Shown: piece after piece, positions 9,690 to 20,515 of the stretch
How the letters are laid out: every line of letters begins with the position of its first letter
Position numbering within the stretch: position 1 is the stretch's first letter
DNA from: Pollenia angustigena
Lineage: Eukaryota; Arthropoda; Insecta; Diptera; Polleniidae
Reading direction: 5' to 3'
DNA length: 64,000 bases
Assembly: GCA_930367215.1 (NCBI GenBank)
Contig: OV884057.1
Location: 110,013,284 to 110,077,283, forward strand
Notes under the pieces: model-generated
Database searches by the model: none
Seen by the model: the letters and a program-made list of their open reading frames with translations, nothing else
Told to the model about the DNA's origin: nothing
Position numbers and translations under genes: made by a program

Positions 9690-11488
9690 CCTCATTGATA
9701 TTAAATCGTATCGAGTCGGTAAGGCTCAACAAGAGGGAAGTGTTATTTAACCCATTACGAAAAGCATACTGTGATTCAGAAATTTTATTAGAAACATAGT
9801 TTAACATTTGGTCTTACAATATATTCTCAACATCCCTAGGCAATGCAGGGAGTATAGGTCTAAGATCATCCGGGCAGTTAACAACTCTTGTCTTCGGAAT
9901 AGGAACAATACGCCCAATTTTCCACGCTGATAGAAAAGTAAATGTAGTCAAGGTTGAGTATGTTAGATGTAGATTGATATCAGACAAGGAAAAAACTGAT
10001 TTGAGGAATTTAATAGATATCCTATCCACACTAACCGACTTAGACTTTCCTTATTCACGGCATCAAAAAGCGTATGACACTCTTTGCTTTGTTACGAAGC
10101 CTGCAATATGTCCTCCAGTTATGATTAGGGGGTTTTGCTTTAAAAGCCAAAAAAGACAGATCAGGTAACGAACTCATACGAATAACAGTATTCATCTTCA
10201 TCAAGGCATCAATGCCCTTACTCAATTTTTTCCTCACAGTTAGGACAAATTGAAAAAGGTCATTCAAGAGCGAACTAAAAAGGGTACACTTAACATCAAA
10301 TTTGTGACATATCGTCAACACTTAGAAATGAGAATAAGCCCCCCCAAATGTATGTTGTTGAAATACCGATATTCAAAAAAGCGTATGACACTCTTTGCTT
10401 TGTTACGAAGCCTGCAATATGTCCTCCAGTTATGATTAGGGGGTTTTGCTTTAAAAGCCAAAAAAGACAGATCAGGTAACGACCTCATACGAATAACAGT
10501 ATTCATCTTCATCAAGGCATCAATGCCCTTACTCAATTTTTTCCTCACAGTTAGGACAAATTGAAAAAGGTCATTCAAGAGCGAACTAAAAAGGGTACAC
10601 TTAACATCAAATTTGTGACATATCGTCAACACTTAGAAATGAGAATAAGCCCCCCCAAATGTATGTTGTTGAAATACCGATATTCAAAAAACTCATACAT
10701 ATAGTCAACGTTGATGCCAAAACATGAAAAAATAAGCGAGTGATCTGAGATGGATGGAAATTGTACTTGGTTACTGTAGCAGGCAGTCAATGAATTACTA
10801 ACCAAAAAGAAATCAATGAGTCCCGTAGTTACAGTTCTCAAATCAAAATGTGTCGGCAGAACTTTATGGGTTATCGACAAATTATACCTCAAGGCTTCTG
10901 TAAATCGGTCGATAGCTATTTGGATGTCAGATGAATTTTGTAGGGGAATGCACGTGATAGGTGAGATTTCACATACATTTTATACTTTAACCAGTTTGTG
11001 TTTCTGTTTGGATAGGAAATAAAGTTTGCAGCTGCGGCTTCAGAGTTGCCTTTTAAAATGAGGATTGAAGATGAATGATCAAACGATAGATCATAGGAGG
11101 AACTAACTAATATCTGATCGCGCTTGATGTTTTTAATTACAGCAAAGTAAATAAGGTCTGGTAGCTTTTTGAAATCGGTTGGCCAATAGGTAGGCTCACC
11201 ACTCGATGCGACATCTAAATTATTTGCAGTTACGGTATTGCATAGCTGATTACCTCTAGGACAAATAAGTCTGGAGCCCCAATATGTATGTTTAGCGTTG
11301 TAATCGCCAGCAGCAATGAATTTCTGACCCAATGTGGAGAAGAAGCTGAGAAATTTATCGTGTACAATTTTGTGCCTCGGGGGACAATAAACGGATGACA
11401 ACGTAAGTTTAAAATCATTAAGATTTATAGATGTGGCCTGGATACAATCTTCTTCGAACTCTGGCAATGGTAAGTGTCTGATGTGTTT
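9690..11488 (-). pseudogene. Jockey-type LINE ORF2 fragment (endonuclease to early RT)
   Basis: Reading leftward, 11488-10916 encodes an apurinic-type endonuclease: FIAAGDYNAKHTYWGS, PRGNQL and a DLIYFAV..SYDLSFDHSS end. The next part (10892-10690, other frame) carries TGLIDFFLVSN and PSISDHSLIF, a second endonuclease-like SDH motif. After a linker (NWRTYCRLRNKAKSVIR), RT begins with WKIGRIVPIPKT..DDLRPI (9814-10029) and fades by 9690 after an in-frame stop. Several frameshifts and a 311-bp tandem duplication make it dead. The endonuclease start is cut off by the large LTR at 11489. It is probably a jockey-clade element. Confidence 0.85.
10067..10688. repeat. 311-bp tandem duplication inside the LINE
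   Basis: Two copies of one unit lie head to tail at about 10067-10377 and 10378-10688; 'CGTATGACACTC' recurs at 10071 and 10382. The copies differ at very few positions, for example GAACTCAT against GACCTCAT. The duplication repeats the linker between endonuclease and RT. Confidence 0.9.
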
Positions 11489-12000
11489 TGTAACGAACTT
11501 GACCAATTTGCCCTGTCCTTGTATGGAAATTAGCTATCTTGTATTACCAGCCATGCTCAGTGGTGGGAGTGGTTCTTTTCCAACAAAGACAAGTAAAAAT
11601 TCGCAACACAAAAGTAAATTATATAAGATAGCTCTTATAAAAAAAAGTAATAAATAAAGAAATAACTGTGAGAATACATGACAGTGTTCTACTTATTTAA
11701 ATTCAGATGGTGATTGATTAAATTATATACATCTGTATACATCATCCTATCTTTGATAATTGCATATGCTTTAACTGTTATTAACTTATCCATATTTCAT
11801 ACCTTTCGTGATTTAATGAAAATTGGTTTAAAATTTCATCATAATTTAAAATTGCTTTATTAACATCTATATGTAGTAATTTAAGTTTTTTAAAACTATT
11901 TTAATTACAAGTTATATAAAAGAACAAATTAATTTTATTAATTTGTTTTTTTTTTCTTTTTTTGTTTATAATTTATTCAAATGTGTTACAATGTTTCTAA

Positions 12001-12162
12001 AGGCCGTTACACACTATCCCACAAAGTCTTACGTATTTTATGAAAATGCAACCCTGTCATGATGAGTTGTTATTGTATTTTGAAAATTTATAAGCAATAA
12101 TTAGATCAGGGAAGCATTTTCATAAAATACGAAAGACTTTGTGGGATAGTGTGTAACGGCCT
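12001..12162. mobile_element. TAA-target MITE, 162 bp, in the LTR
   Basis: Inverted ends are AGGCCGTTACACACTATCCC and GGGATAGTGTGTAACGGCCT, and the TIRs extend over about 50 bp. TAA flanks both sides. The other LTR (around 29188-29195) has the same sequence with a single TAA, which is a direct empty-site control. Confidence 0.96.
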
Positions 12163-12187
12163 TAAGCAAAATTTGAAAGTTTATATA

Positions 12188-12489
12188 AGTTATCACATTA
12201 CTTTAAAACATTATAAATAGTTAATCTTGAATTAAGTTTAACATGAAACATTTACAGCAATTCTAATAATTGACAACTATATTTCCAATTGGGAATGCAA
12301 TACCTATTAATTAATTAAAGTTAAGTCTGGCAACGTTAATATGAATTATTAAAGTTAAGAATAGATGTAAGACATACCTATGTAAAAAACGAATTTAAAA
12401 TAAAGAAGTCAGTCACATTTTGATATTACAACACGTTGTTTCAATTAAAAATCGTATAAACGATTAAGATCTCGTGGAACTTGTTAACT
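12188..12489 (+). repeat. 5' LTR of the young gypsy element
   Basis: It begins AGTTATCACATT and ends CTTGTTAACT. A TATA-like ATTATAAATAG lies at about 12212-12222 and AAATAAAG at about 12403. AGT..ACT ends and a TATA target are typical of the gypsy group. Confidence 0.95.
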
Positions 12490-12500
12490 GGCGCCCAACG
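12489..12500 (+). promoter_or_regulatory. Primer-binding site, tRNA-Lys type
   Basis: TGGCGCCCAACG overlaps the last LTR base. It is complementary to the CCA-tailed 3' end of fly tRNA-Lys(CUU), a usual primer for gypsy-group elements. Confidence 0.85.
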
Positions 12501-13776
12501 CAAAAAAATAAAACTATTAATAAAATCAAGTTTTATTAAACAAAATACCACTTATTTAGGAAGAAAGTGATCTAGTTAAAAATTTAAAGTACTTAACGTT
12601 TCTTGTTACTTGTTAAAAATAAGGCATTGTAGAAACATTTACCTAAATGAAAACACACCTAAACAAGATTTTGGATTAAACATTAATGTGAAAATTCACA
12701 TATTTATAAAATAATTTAAAAGAAATTTAAAAGAAAAAAACTATAAAAAAATTTTTTGCAACAAATTAAAAGAAAAGAACATTTTATTTTAAAAAACCAA
12801 CATAATTCTTTACAAGTGCAAAAAAAAGAGCAGATCAGTGAAAGCTCGATAGTAGTAAAAATTCATACATATTTATGTACATATAGTAAAAATCAAAAAT
12901 AAAGATAATTAACTAATTTATAAAAATTAAAAATACTTAAAGTTTTGTGTTAATTTTGTTAAAAAAAGGCATTGGCAAAACATTTACCTAAATAAAAACA
13001 TTAATCAATAACTTTAATAAAGCAGGACGTTACATACATACATACCTACATTTGTGGAAATTTAAAGTATCAAATTTTTTTTGCAATAAAAAATTTAAAA
13101 AAAAGAAGAACTTAAGAAAATAACCGTTTATCAATTGCAATACGAGAAGTTAAAAAACAACAAAATTTTAAAAAAATATTGTAAAAGGAATATATGAATG
13201 AAAGTATAAAAAAAAAACTAAAAAACCGTTATCAATTAAAAAAAAAGTTACAGAATTCTTTACAAATACAAAGAAAGAACTTAAGTATGTATGAACGAAA
13301 ATATGTATAAAAAATCAACTAAAGCCCGATAGTAACAAAAATATAGTAAAAATTGAAACGAATGATAACGAACTAATTTATGCTGGAAAAGAGACGAACA
13401 ATTTTAAGAGAACAATCCAATGCACAATTATCCAAAGCAGCAGATGTTGGATTGAGTTTAAATGTGGACAGAATTTCGATGCAGCACATGCTTAGGAAAG
13501 CAGAAATTTATACCTAATGTGTTTTTCCCTATAAATTTAAGTATATTTAGTTATTGGAATTAATTTTTTGATGTCAATTTATTTTTTGCTAACTTTGTAT
13601 CTTTGATAAATTTACTTAATCTTAGCACATACCTACTTATTAATTATTATTTTTAATCAAAAACTTGAATACTACCATTTTCTTTACTTTATGTTTTAAC
13701 TATCAAATTTAAATACATTTTCCAAAATATTTTTTTGTCTTAATAAGGAAAGGGGAAAACAAAAGAATAAAGTAAA
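12501..13776 (+). other. Long A-rich leader of the young gypsy element
   Basis: A 1.28-kb untranslated leader. It contains imperfect direct repeats: AAGGCATTGTAGAAACATTT at about 12620 and AAGGCATTGGCAAAACATTT at about 12966, and GCTCGATAGTAGTAAAAAT against GCCCGATAGTAACAAAAAT. This suggests internal duplication of about 345-480 bp units. Confidence 0.6.
13380..13517 (+). CDS. Small leader ORF, 45 aa, HTH-like
   Basis: ATG at 13380 opens 45 codons ending TAA. The segment SNAQLSKAADVGLSLNVDRI then MLRKAEIYT vaguely resembles the second helix-turn-helix of Tc1-type transposases. It may be a captured scrap, a uORF or chance. No Shine-type or Kozak context is informative. Confidence 0.25.
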   Translation: MLEKRRTILREQSNAQLSKAADVGLSLNVDRISMQHMLRKAEIYT

Positions 13777-14919
13777 ATGAATAGAAACGAAGTGTTAAGT
13801 CTTGTTGAATCGGTAGTTGATGCTACTAGGACGGAAATTTTACAACATATTGGTAGTTTAGCAACTGCCGTCGAACAATTGAAACCATGTCAAGTGGAAC
13901 AATTTACTCCTGTAGCCATTCAACCAGGCGTTGTTTCTGGAAATACAAACTTAGATCTGATAAAGTCGCTTCCACAGTTTAGTGGGAATTCTGGCGAGTA
14001 CCCAGCATGGAGAGAATCTGCAAAGTTCGCTATAAATTATTATTCGAAGGGGTCCGAATCGTATTATGTCGCAATGGGCATTTTAAGAAACAAAATAATC
14101 GGTGAGGCAAATTCTACTCTAAGTTCGTTTAACACAATTTTTAATTTCGATGCTATAATAGCACGTTTGGATCAAGCGTACTCCGATAAGAGACCATTAT
14201 ATTTATTGGAAAATGAGCTTAGTGTATTACGGCAGGGCAAGCTAACAATAAACGACTATTATGACAACGTAAATAAGCAACTTACCTTGATTGTAAATAA
14301 AATTATAATGGATAATACGGGTAGAGAAGAGGTTATCGAGGCTCTAAACGAGCGTGCAAGGGCAAACGCACTACGTGTCTTTATATCAGGTCTTCGTAAA
14401 CCTTTGTGCGACATTTGTTTCTCTGCAAACCCACAAGACCTTCCTACAGCTTTGGCGACAGCGCAAGAGCTCGAACAAAATCACGAACGTTATAGATTTG
14501 CAAATGCGTTTGCTAGCTCAAAAAATTTGCAACAATCACATCCATCTTATTCAAAGAATAATTTAGCCAAAGTAGATGATTTTCAACGTACACCAATTGA
14601 CAAACAGATCTTGCAGCATCCATTGCCCATTCCAATGGAGGTGGACAGGGGTACATCTTACTTTCGAAAACCGACGGCATTTTTAAATGTATTAGGCCCG
14701 CAAACTCAAAGTGCTAATCAAAATTATAGTGGGCAAAGACCAAATTCCAACGGGAATACGTCCAAACGTCAGGTCGTCAGCGCCAACTCCAATCGGTCTC
14801 CAAATCAAAGAATCAATTACGTGCAAAATTATGAGGAAGATGATTTTTATGGGAACGAAGCTTCTTCTTGTATCGGGTCGGAAGACGACGTAAGTGACCA
14901 CCTGAATTTTTTAGTGTAA
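13777..14919 (+). CDS. gag: Gag of the young gypsy element
   Basis: A 380-residue ORF with a capsid-like middle part (about residues 65-240), starting near LPQFSGNSGEYPAWRE and including DKRPLYLLENELSVLRQG and ARANALRVFISGL. This fits the Retrotrans_gag/UBN-type capsid fold of insect gypsy elements. No CCHC zinc knuckle is present, as is common in this group; the last 120 residues are rich in N, S, Q and acidic residues. The role is particle assembly and RNA packaging in the cytoplasm. The ORF is intact from ATG to TAA. The end overlaps a -1 slippery heptamer leading into pol. Confidence 0.9.
   Translation: MNRNEVLSLVESVVDATRTEILQHIGSLATAVEQLKPCQVEQFTPVAIQPGVVSGNTNLDLIKSLPQFSGNSGEYPAWRESAKFAINYYSKGSESYYVAMGILRNKIIGEANSTLSSFNTIFNFDAIIARLDQAYSDKRPLYLLENELSVLRQGKLTINDYYDNVNKQLTLIVNKIIMDNTGREEVIEALNERARANALRVFISGLRKPLCDICFSANPQDLPTALATAQELEQNHERYRFANAFASSKNLQQSHPSYSKNNLAKVDDFQRTPIDKQILQHPLPIPMEVDRGTSYFRKPTAFLNVLGPQTQSANQNYSGQRPNSNGNTSKRQVVSANSNRSPNQRINYVQNYEEDDFYGNEASSCIGSEDDVSDHLNFLV
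14907..14913 (+). promoter_or_regulatory. -1 ribosomal frameshift heptamer T TTT TTA
   Basis: The heptamer lies in the gag frame as AAT TTT TTA, two codons before the gag stop. A -1 shift moves translation into the open pol frame, which has no ATG of its own. T TTT TTA is the same heptamer used in lentiviral gag-pol. No stable downstream stem was seen by eye. Confidence 0.8.
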
Positions 14920-15482
14920 AGTCCCTCTTGCCTTATATTGTTAAAAAAACAATTAATGGTCAAGAGTTGAATCAATTAGTAGACACAGGTACCTCTAAAA
15001 ATTATATACGCAACCTAAAATTTATTAAAAGTATTGAATCAGTAACTGAACCCTTTAAAATTAAATCTGTAAACGGATCTACGCTCATTAGGGAAAAATG
15101 CAAAATAAATATTTTAGATCATACAACAAATTTTTATATATTGCCATGCCTAAATTCTTTTGATGGAATTTTAGGCTATGACTTTTTAAAAGAAATAGAA
15201 GCTTTAATTGATACCAAGAATGGTATTCTTTTTCATCAAAAAGGAAAAGAGCAAATTAACCATTTTTCGTGTAAACAAGTAAATGCAATAGAAATTGATA
15301 CCAAATATGTTCCTATCGATCTACAGAGTGAATTCAAAAATGTTATTGAAAATAATGCAATTTCATTCGGTCATTTAGATAGAGCCTTTCCAGCCAACAC
15401 TCAAGTCGAGGCCACAATAGATTTAACTAGAAACGAACCTATTTATTCTCGTAGCTATCCATACCCCATTTCCGCAACAACG
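14914..15482 (+). CDS. pol: Pol, 5' part: aspartic protease and start of RT (interrupted)
   Basis: The -1 frame is open from the slippery site. The protease active site LVDTGTSKNYI lies near 14980-15005, with a later GILGYDFL flap/C-terminal motif. The N-terminal RT region follows (ENNAISFGHLDRA, then EATIDLTRNEPIYSRSYPYP). The frame runs into the inserted Transib-like element at 15483 and stops at 15500 within it. Protease would mature Gag-Pol. The rest of pol lies from 16901, and removing the insertion plus one CAACG would put both parts in one frame. Confidence 0.9.
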
Positions 15483-16900
15483 CACAGTGGCGCCATTTGA
15501 GTTTTTTCCTTGCAAAAATCATATCTTTTGAACCGAATAAGGTAATTGAACAGTTTAAACAGCATATGATAGATAACTGTTCAGCCTATGAAATGTGCAT
15601 TTGAAAAGGGTGCTACGCTGTGTAGGGGCCTACTTATGGGTTATCAAAGTTAAAATTAGTAGAAAAATCAATTTTATGGTACCTAAAAAAAAATTATTTT
15701 TACATTTTTAGATTGTTTTTATTTTTTTTTTCTTTAGGGTTCTAAATTATTACCCAACAAATTAAAAAAAAAAATTTTTTTTTTTTAAATTTATTTTTTC
15801 AATTTTCTGTATTTTCGGTATATGGGTAATTCCATGTCAAAACGACCAAGAGTGGGACACGACCCCTTCCGATTTTAATGAAATTTGGTGAGAATGTTCC
15901 TTTTATCTTATAAGGAACATATATGAACGAAAAAAAATTTTAAAATTTTTTTTTCAAAAGTTATGTCATACTCAAAATGTCATAATTTCGCCGAATTAGC
16001 CGAATGTGTTGAGCTTATTTCTTCAATAACTCGAATAACTCGAATACTCGATAACTCGAATGCCGCGCACCTGGCATTTCACCCTAATTGGGGACGCTGA
16101 ATTCAGTGGTGCTAACCGTTTTTTTAAATTAGCTCTTGTTTTCAAGATATACCGTTATTTCGAAAATGTAAGGCGCTGCACAGCATATATTCGCGTAACT
16201 CAAAAATGGTTTAGTTTATTGAAATAACTAAAAAAACCGAAATTCGGCAATAAATAATAAAGTGGGGTTGGTCATACATTTGACCCATCTAGGAGCATCC
16301 TACGCGCTGTAGGGGCCAAATTAAAGAATTTTATTAAACCGCAATATTAGTATGGCAACCATGTCTTTTTAACCTTTTTTACCTCTAGAAGCCAAACGGG
16401 CACGTACGGGCAGATAAAATTTTTGAATTATGTAAAGAAATAATCAAAGAACAGATTTTGCAAATATGGCAAATATAGAAAAATATAGATTTTTGTTATT
16501 TTCCGTCAAAGTTGAAAAATAGTGAAAAAACGGATAGTTTTTAAATAGTGATTTACCAGGAGAAACACAAAGCAAACAGTTCATTTTTTTTTTATCATTA
16601 CACATTTAATAAATGCATCAATCAATACAAACAAAAAATAAGGCGATTCGTTACCTATTTTTCGTGATATTACACCTGAAATCGCAACAAATTTACTAAA
16701 AATTGTGTGTTTTTTTGAAAACCGAAAGTCGGTCAACTTTGAACGGCTATATCTTCTAAACTAAAAATGTGATATTATTAAGAGTGGCAGATTTGAAATC
16801 GTTGAAAAGTTTCCTATAACATGAGTTTATTCAAAACTTCGTCGGTGCTCATGAAAATTTTGATTTTTGCAACCTCGTTTGCTCTACGGGCGCTACTGTG
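15483..16900. mobile_element. Transib-like non-autonomous element in pol (1418 bp)
   Basis: The ends are CACAGTGGCGCC (15483) and GGCGCTACTGTG (ending 16900), with a further shared subterminal TTGCAAAAATCA block. The flanking 5-bp duplication CAACG (15478-15482; 16901-16905) resembles the CGWCG-type target of Transib, whose ends start CACWRTG like the RAG recombination heptamer. No transposase is visible. Part of the interior is shared with 49685-50409. Class is inferred from ends and target only. Confidence 0.72.
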
Positions 16901-18710
16901 CAACGTTTATAAATACAGAAATAGAAAATCTTCTTAAGGATGGTATAATCAGAAAATCATCATCGCCCTATAACTCACCTATCCATGTCGTTAGTAAAAA
17001 GGGCGTTGATTGTGATGGTAGGCAAAAATTACGAATGGTTGTGGATTTTCGGAAGATAAATGATTTCACTGTTCCAGATAAATATCCCATGCCAGACATC
17101 TCTGTTATTTTATCCAATCTAGGCAAATCACAGTTCTTTACAACCCTTGATCTAAAATCTGGATTTCACCAGATTACATTGGCCGAAAAAGATAGATGCA
17201 AAACCGCCTTTAGCATAAATAACGGCAAATATGAATTTTGTCGATTACCTTTTGGGCTCAGAAATGGTCCCAGCATTTTCCAACGGGTAATTGATGATAT
17301 TTTGCGAGACGAGATCGGAAAAACGTGTTTTGTGTACATGGATGATGTAATAATTTTTTCTGAAGACGCAAATAGTCATATTGCCCATGTTGATAAAATA
17401 TTAAAAAAACTGTCAAATGCTGGAATGCGTATTTCAACGGAAAAATCTAAGTTTTTTAGATACGAAGTTGAATTTCTAGGATTTGTTATTTCCCAAAATG
17501 GAATCAAGACTTCACCCGATAAAGTTCAAGATATCCTAAATTTTCAAATACCAAAAACCTTAAGAGCGTTAAGATCTTTTATAGGTCTAGCCGGATACTA
17601 TAGAAGGTTTATTAAGAATTATGCTGACATAGTAAAACCGCTAACCGCATACCTTCGTGGAGAAAACGGAAATGTTAACGCAAAAACGTCAAAAAATGTT
17701 AAAATTAGTTTGTCCCAAGAAGCACTTGATGCGTTCGAGAAAGTTAAGCATATACTAGCTTCTGAAGATGTACTTCTTCAACATCCTGATTTCAATAAGC
17801 CCTTCGAGCTGACGACCGATGCTAGTTCAAACGCTATTGGGGCTGTGTTGTCCCAAAACGGTAAGCCAATTACCATGATTTCCAGAACGCTCTCATCCAC
17901 AGAACAAAATTATGCAACAAATGAGCGTGAATTACTTTGTATCGTATGGTCCTTGCAAAAACTACGACATTATTTGTATGGAGTCAAAAATATTGAAATT
18001 TATACCGACCATCAGCCGTTAACGTTCGCAACGTCCGACAAGAACCCAAACCCTAAAATCAAACGATGGCAGGCATTTATAGCCGATTTTTCTCCAAAAT
18101 TTATCTATAAGCCCGGTAAGGATAATGTCGTAGCGGACGCATTGTCGCGCCAGTATATGCACAATTTTAATAACACAGACTCGGAAACGGTTCATAGTGA
18201 AATATCCTTTTCTAAAACAATAAAATCAGTGACTGCCCCTGTTAATCAGTTTATGAATCAATTAATCATATCTAGATCACATAATGATAGTATTATAAAA
18301 AAATTATTATTTCAGAAATATAGGAGACACATCATAAACTATAGCAATATTCGGCAACTTTTATTGGCTTTGCAAAATTGCGTTAGCCCTACGGGAGTCA
18401 ACGCAATACATTGCGATTTAAGCACATTGGGGGAAATTCAGGATGAGATACTGAATAATTTTTCATCAATTAAATTTATCCACACTGAAAAGCTAGTAAT
18501 AGATTTAACAAATAAAAATGACCAGTTAGAGACCTTAAATTTAGAGCATAACAGAGCTCATAGATCCCTGCAAGAAAATTACAAACAAATTTCTTCGGAA
18601 TATTTTTTTCCTAAAATAAAAAAACTACTCAATTCGATCATCAGAAACTGCAAAATATGTTTGGAAAATAAGTATAACAGAAAACCATTAAATCCAATAA
18701 TCGGCGCATG
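16901..18710 (+). CDS. pol: Pol, middle part: RT, RNase H and integrase zinc domain
   Basis: The frame (open 16867-18825) carries RT blocks LLKDGIIRKSSSPYNSP, VVDFRKIN, TTLDLKSGFHQI and the catalytic FVYMDDVIIF (YMDD at 17335-17346). RNase H follows with TDASSNAIGAVL, a NERELLCIVWS and YTDHQPLTF. The integrase HHCC finger is near LEHNRAH..CKICLENK (about 18540-18670). These make cDNA and prepare integration in the Gag particle. The true start lies upstream of the Transib-like insertion. The frame is lost near 18705, where integrase continues in another frame. Confidence 0.93.
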
Positions 18711-19412
18711 CCTATACCAGACCTTCCCGGACAGATACTTCATGTGGACATTTTCTCAACAAATAAGGTACATTTTCTCACCTGCCTTGACAAGTTTTCA
18801 AAATACGCAATTGTCATACCTATAGCTTCAAGAACTATTATTGATGTTAAATCTGGTCTTTTGCAAATTCTTAATAGTTTCAAGAACACCAAGCTCTTAG
18901 TTTCCGATAATGAAAAGGCTCTTCAATCGAACACCGTTAAAAATATGTTGAGAGATTTCTTTGGGATTGAACAATTTTTCGTACCACCCTTACACAGTGA
19001 AAGCAATGGCCAGGTGGAGAGGTTTCACTCTACTTTACTCGAAATCGCCAGGTGCATTAAGGCACAAAATGACATTACTGATATTTCTGACCTAATACTT
19101 ATTTCCACTCATAGATATAATAGAACAATACATTCCGTAACTAATGAAAAACCGATAAATATTCTTCAAACTTTTGATACTGAGAACCTAGAAAACGTAA
19201 GAGAAAAGATAGTTGCAGCGCAAGAAATGATTGGACAAAGGTTTAATAACGTTAATCGAAGGTACACCACTGGCGACATCGTATTTGTTCGAAGAAATAA
19301 AAGATTGGGCAATAAGGTCGATAAGGTATATTTGGAAAAAATTGTTGAGCAGGACTTAGGCACTAAAGTTATTATAGACGGTAAACAGGTTCATAAAAAT
19401 AATATAAGATAA
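18708..19412 (+). pseudogene. pol: Integrase catalytic core and C terminus, frameshifted from pol
   Basis: A 234-residue frame has the integrase triad: D in LHVDIFS, D in LVSDNEKAL and E in HSESNGQVERFH, in usual D,D-35-E spacing. The C terminus (TGDIVFVRRNKRLG) is a GPF-like or binding domain. It overlaps the preceding pol frame by about 118 nt in the -1 frame. Related elements have a single pol frame, so a one-base indel near 18700 is likelier than programmed shifting. No env follows; 340 bp of A/T-rich 3' UTR leads to the PPT. Confidence 0.88.
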
Positions 19413-19740
19413 ATAAATACATCTTGAATACATTTTGCTTATTTTTTGTGTTCCCCTTTACTTTTATTTGCAAGATATTCTCAAAGTTGTCTTGAATAGA
19501 ATATATTTTGTAAAATTTTTACTAACTTGCACAAATAGTTTAACATCTTCATAAAAATATTATAATATTTTGTCAGACATAGAAAATTTAACCCCATTAT
19601 ATTGTAAACACTTCACCTCGCTTTAAAATGTTCCAATAAAACAACATTTTGCGAAGCATGTTAACGCAGGGCAAAGGGATTTACAAAACAAGCCTTTAAG
19701 ATGTAAATAAATGTGTAATAAAACGAGGACGTTTTAATTT

Positions 19741-19752
19741 AAGAAGGGGGGA
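19741..19752 (+). promoter_or_regulatory. Polypurine tract
   Basis: AAGAAGGGGGGA lies directly before the 3' LTR start and would prime plus-strand cDNA synthesis. Confidence 0.88.
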
Positions 19753-20054
19753 AGTTATCACATTACTTTAAAACATTATAAATAGTTAATCTTGAATTAA
19801 GTTTAACATGAAACATTTACAGCAATTCTAATAATTGACAACTATATTTCCAATTGGGAATGCAATACCTATTAATTAATTAAAGTTAAGTCTGGCAACG
19901 TTAATATGAATTATTAAAGTTAAGAATAGATGTAAGACATACCTATGTAAAAAACGAATTTAAAATAAAGAAGTCAGTCACATTTTGATATTACAACACG
20001 TTGTTTCAATTAAAAATCGTATAAACGATTAAGATCTCGTGGAACTTGTTAACT
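19753..20054 (+). repeat. 3' LTR of the young gypsy element
   Basis: All 302 bases match the 5' LTR by eye. It is followed by the TATA duplication and the rest of the outer LTR. Confidence 0.95.
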
Positions 20055-20515
20055 TATACAATGTTTAGAAACATGAATTAAAATATGTATGCATCTATTG
20101 GTTTTTTTTCTATTTCATTTTCGTCATTAATCTTTTGGTAATTATGTAAGTATGCATGTTATTTATTTGTTTAATATTTTCAAATTGAAATGAAACTTTA
20201 AAATTTACTTACATTTTACACTCCCAACGTCGACAAGCGCTTGATGACAGGAACTGCACCATTGTAAGTTTTGTTTCTCTTCTTTTTATAGTTAAAGTGT
20301 GGTGAAATTTAGTGTTGTGTTAATGTATGAAAATGCGAATTTTTAGGAAAATTAGTCAGAAATTAAAAACAAATAACATAATGAAAGAAAGCAAATCAAT
20401 ATTACTCATACATTATGAAGTTATTAAGATAAACGACACGAAACAAAATAAAAAAAAAATTTAATTTTAATGGTTTACAAGAATTAAGAGTAGTTCATCC
20501 CTTAAGTTATTTGAA

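Larger units (their letters stand above)
12188..20054 (+). mobile_element. Young Ty3/gypsy LTR retrotransposon with 302-bp LTRs
   Basis: The element has two 302-bp LTRs that are identical by eye, a tRNA-Lys PBS, gag, a -1-frame pro-pol, and a polypurine tract. TATA is duplicated at 12184-12187 and 20055-20058, and the empty site is seen in the other LTR (about 29212-29217). It is 7867 bp, or about 6.44 kb without the Transib-like insertion. No env frame is present between integrase and the 3' LTR. LTR identity implies recent insertion. The copy cannot be active: pol is split by a transposon and carries a later frameshift. Confidence 0.96.
11489..20515 (-). repeat. Left (3') LTR of the outer gypsy element, with two insertions
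   Basis: The match to the right LTR runs from TGTAACGAACTTGACC (11489) to CTTAAGTTATTTGAA (20515). Without the 162-bp MITE and the 7.9-kb retrotransposon it is about 1 kb. It differs from the right LTR at scattered positions, a few per cent by eye. In minus orientation it ends GTTCGTTACA. No target duplication of the whole element was found. Confidence 0.82.

Noticed and set aside
10055..10632. Two paralogous small genes
   Set aside because: They are the tandemly duplicated LINE linker segment.
18708..18825. Programmed second frameshift in pol
   Set aside because: No slippery heptamer was seen in the overlap, and related elements use a single pol frame.
19413..19740. env gene of the young gypsy element
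   Set aside because: Only about 330 bp of A/T-rich sequence without a long frame lies between integrase and the polypurine tract.
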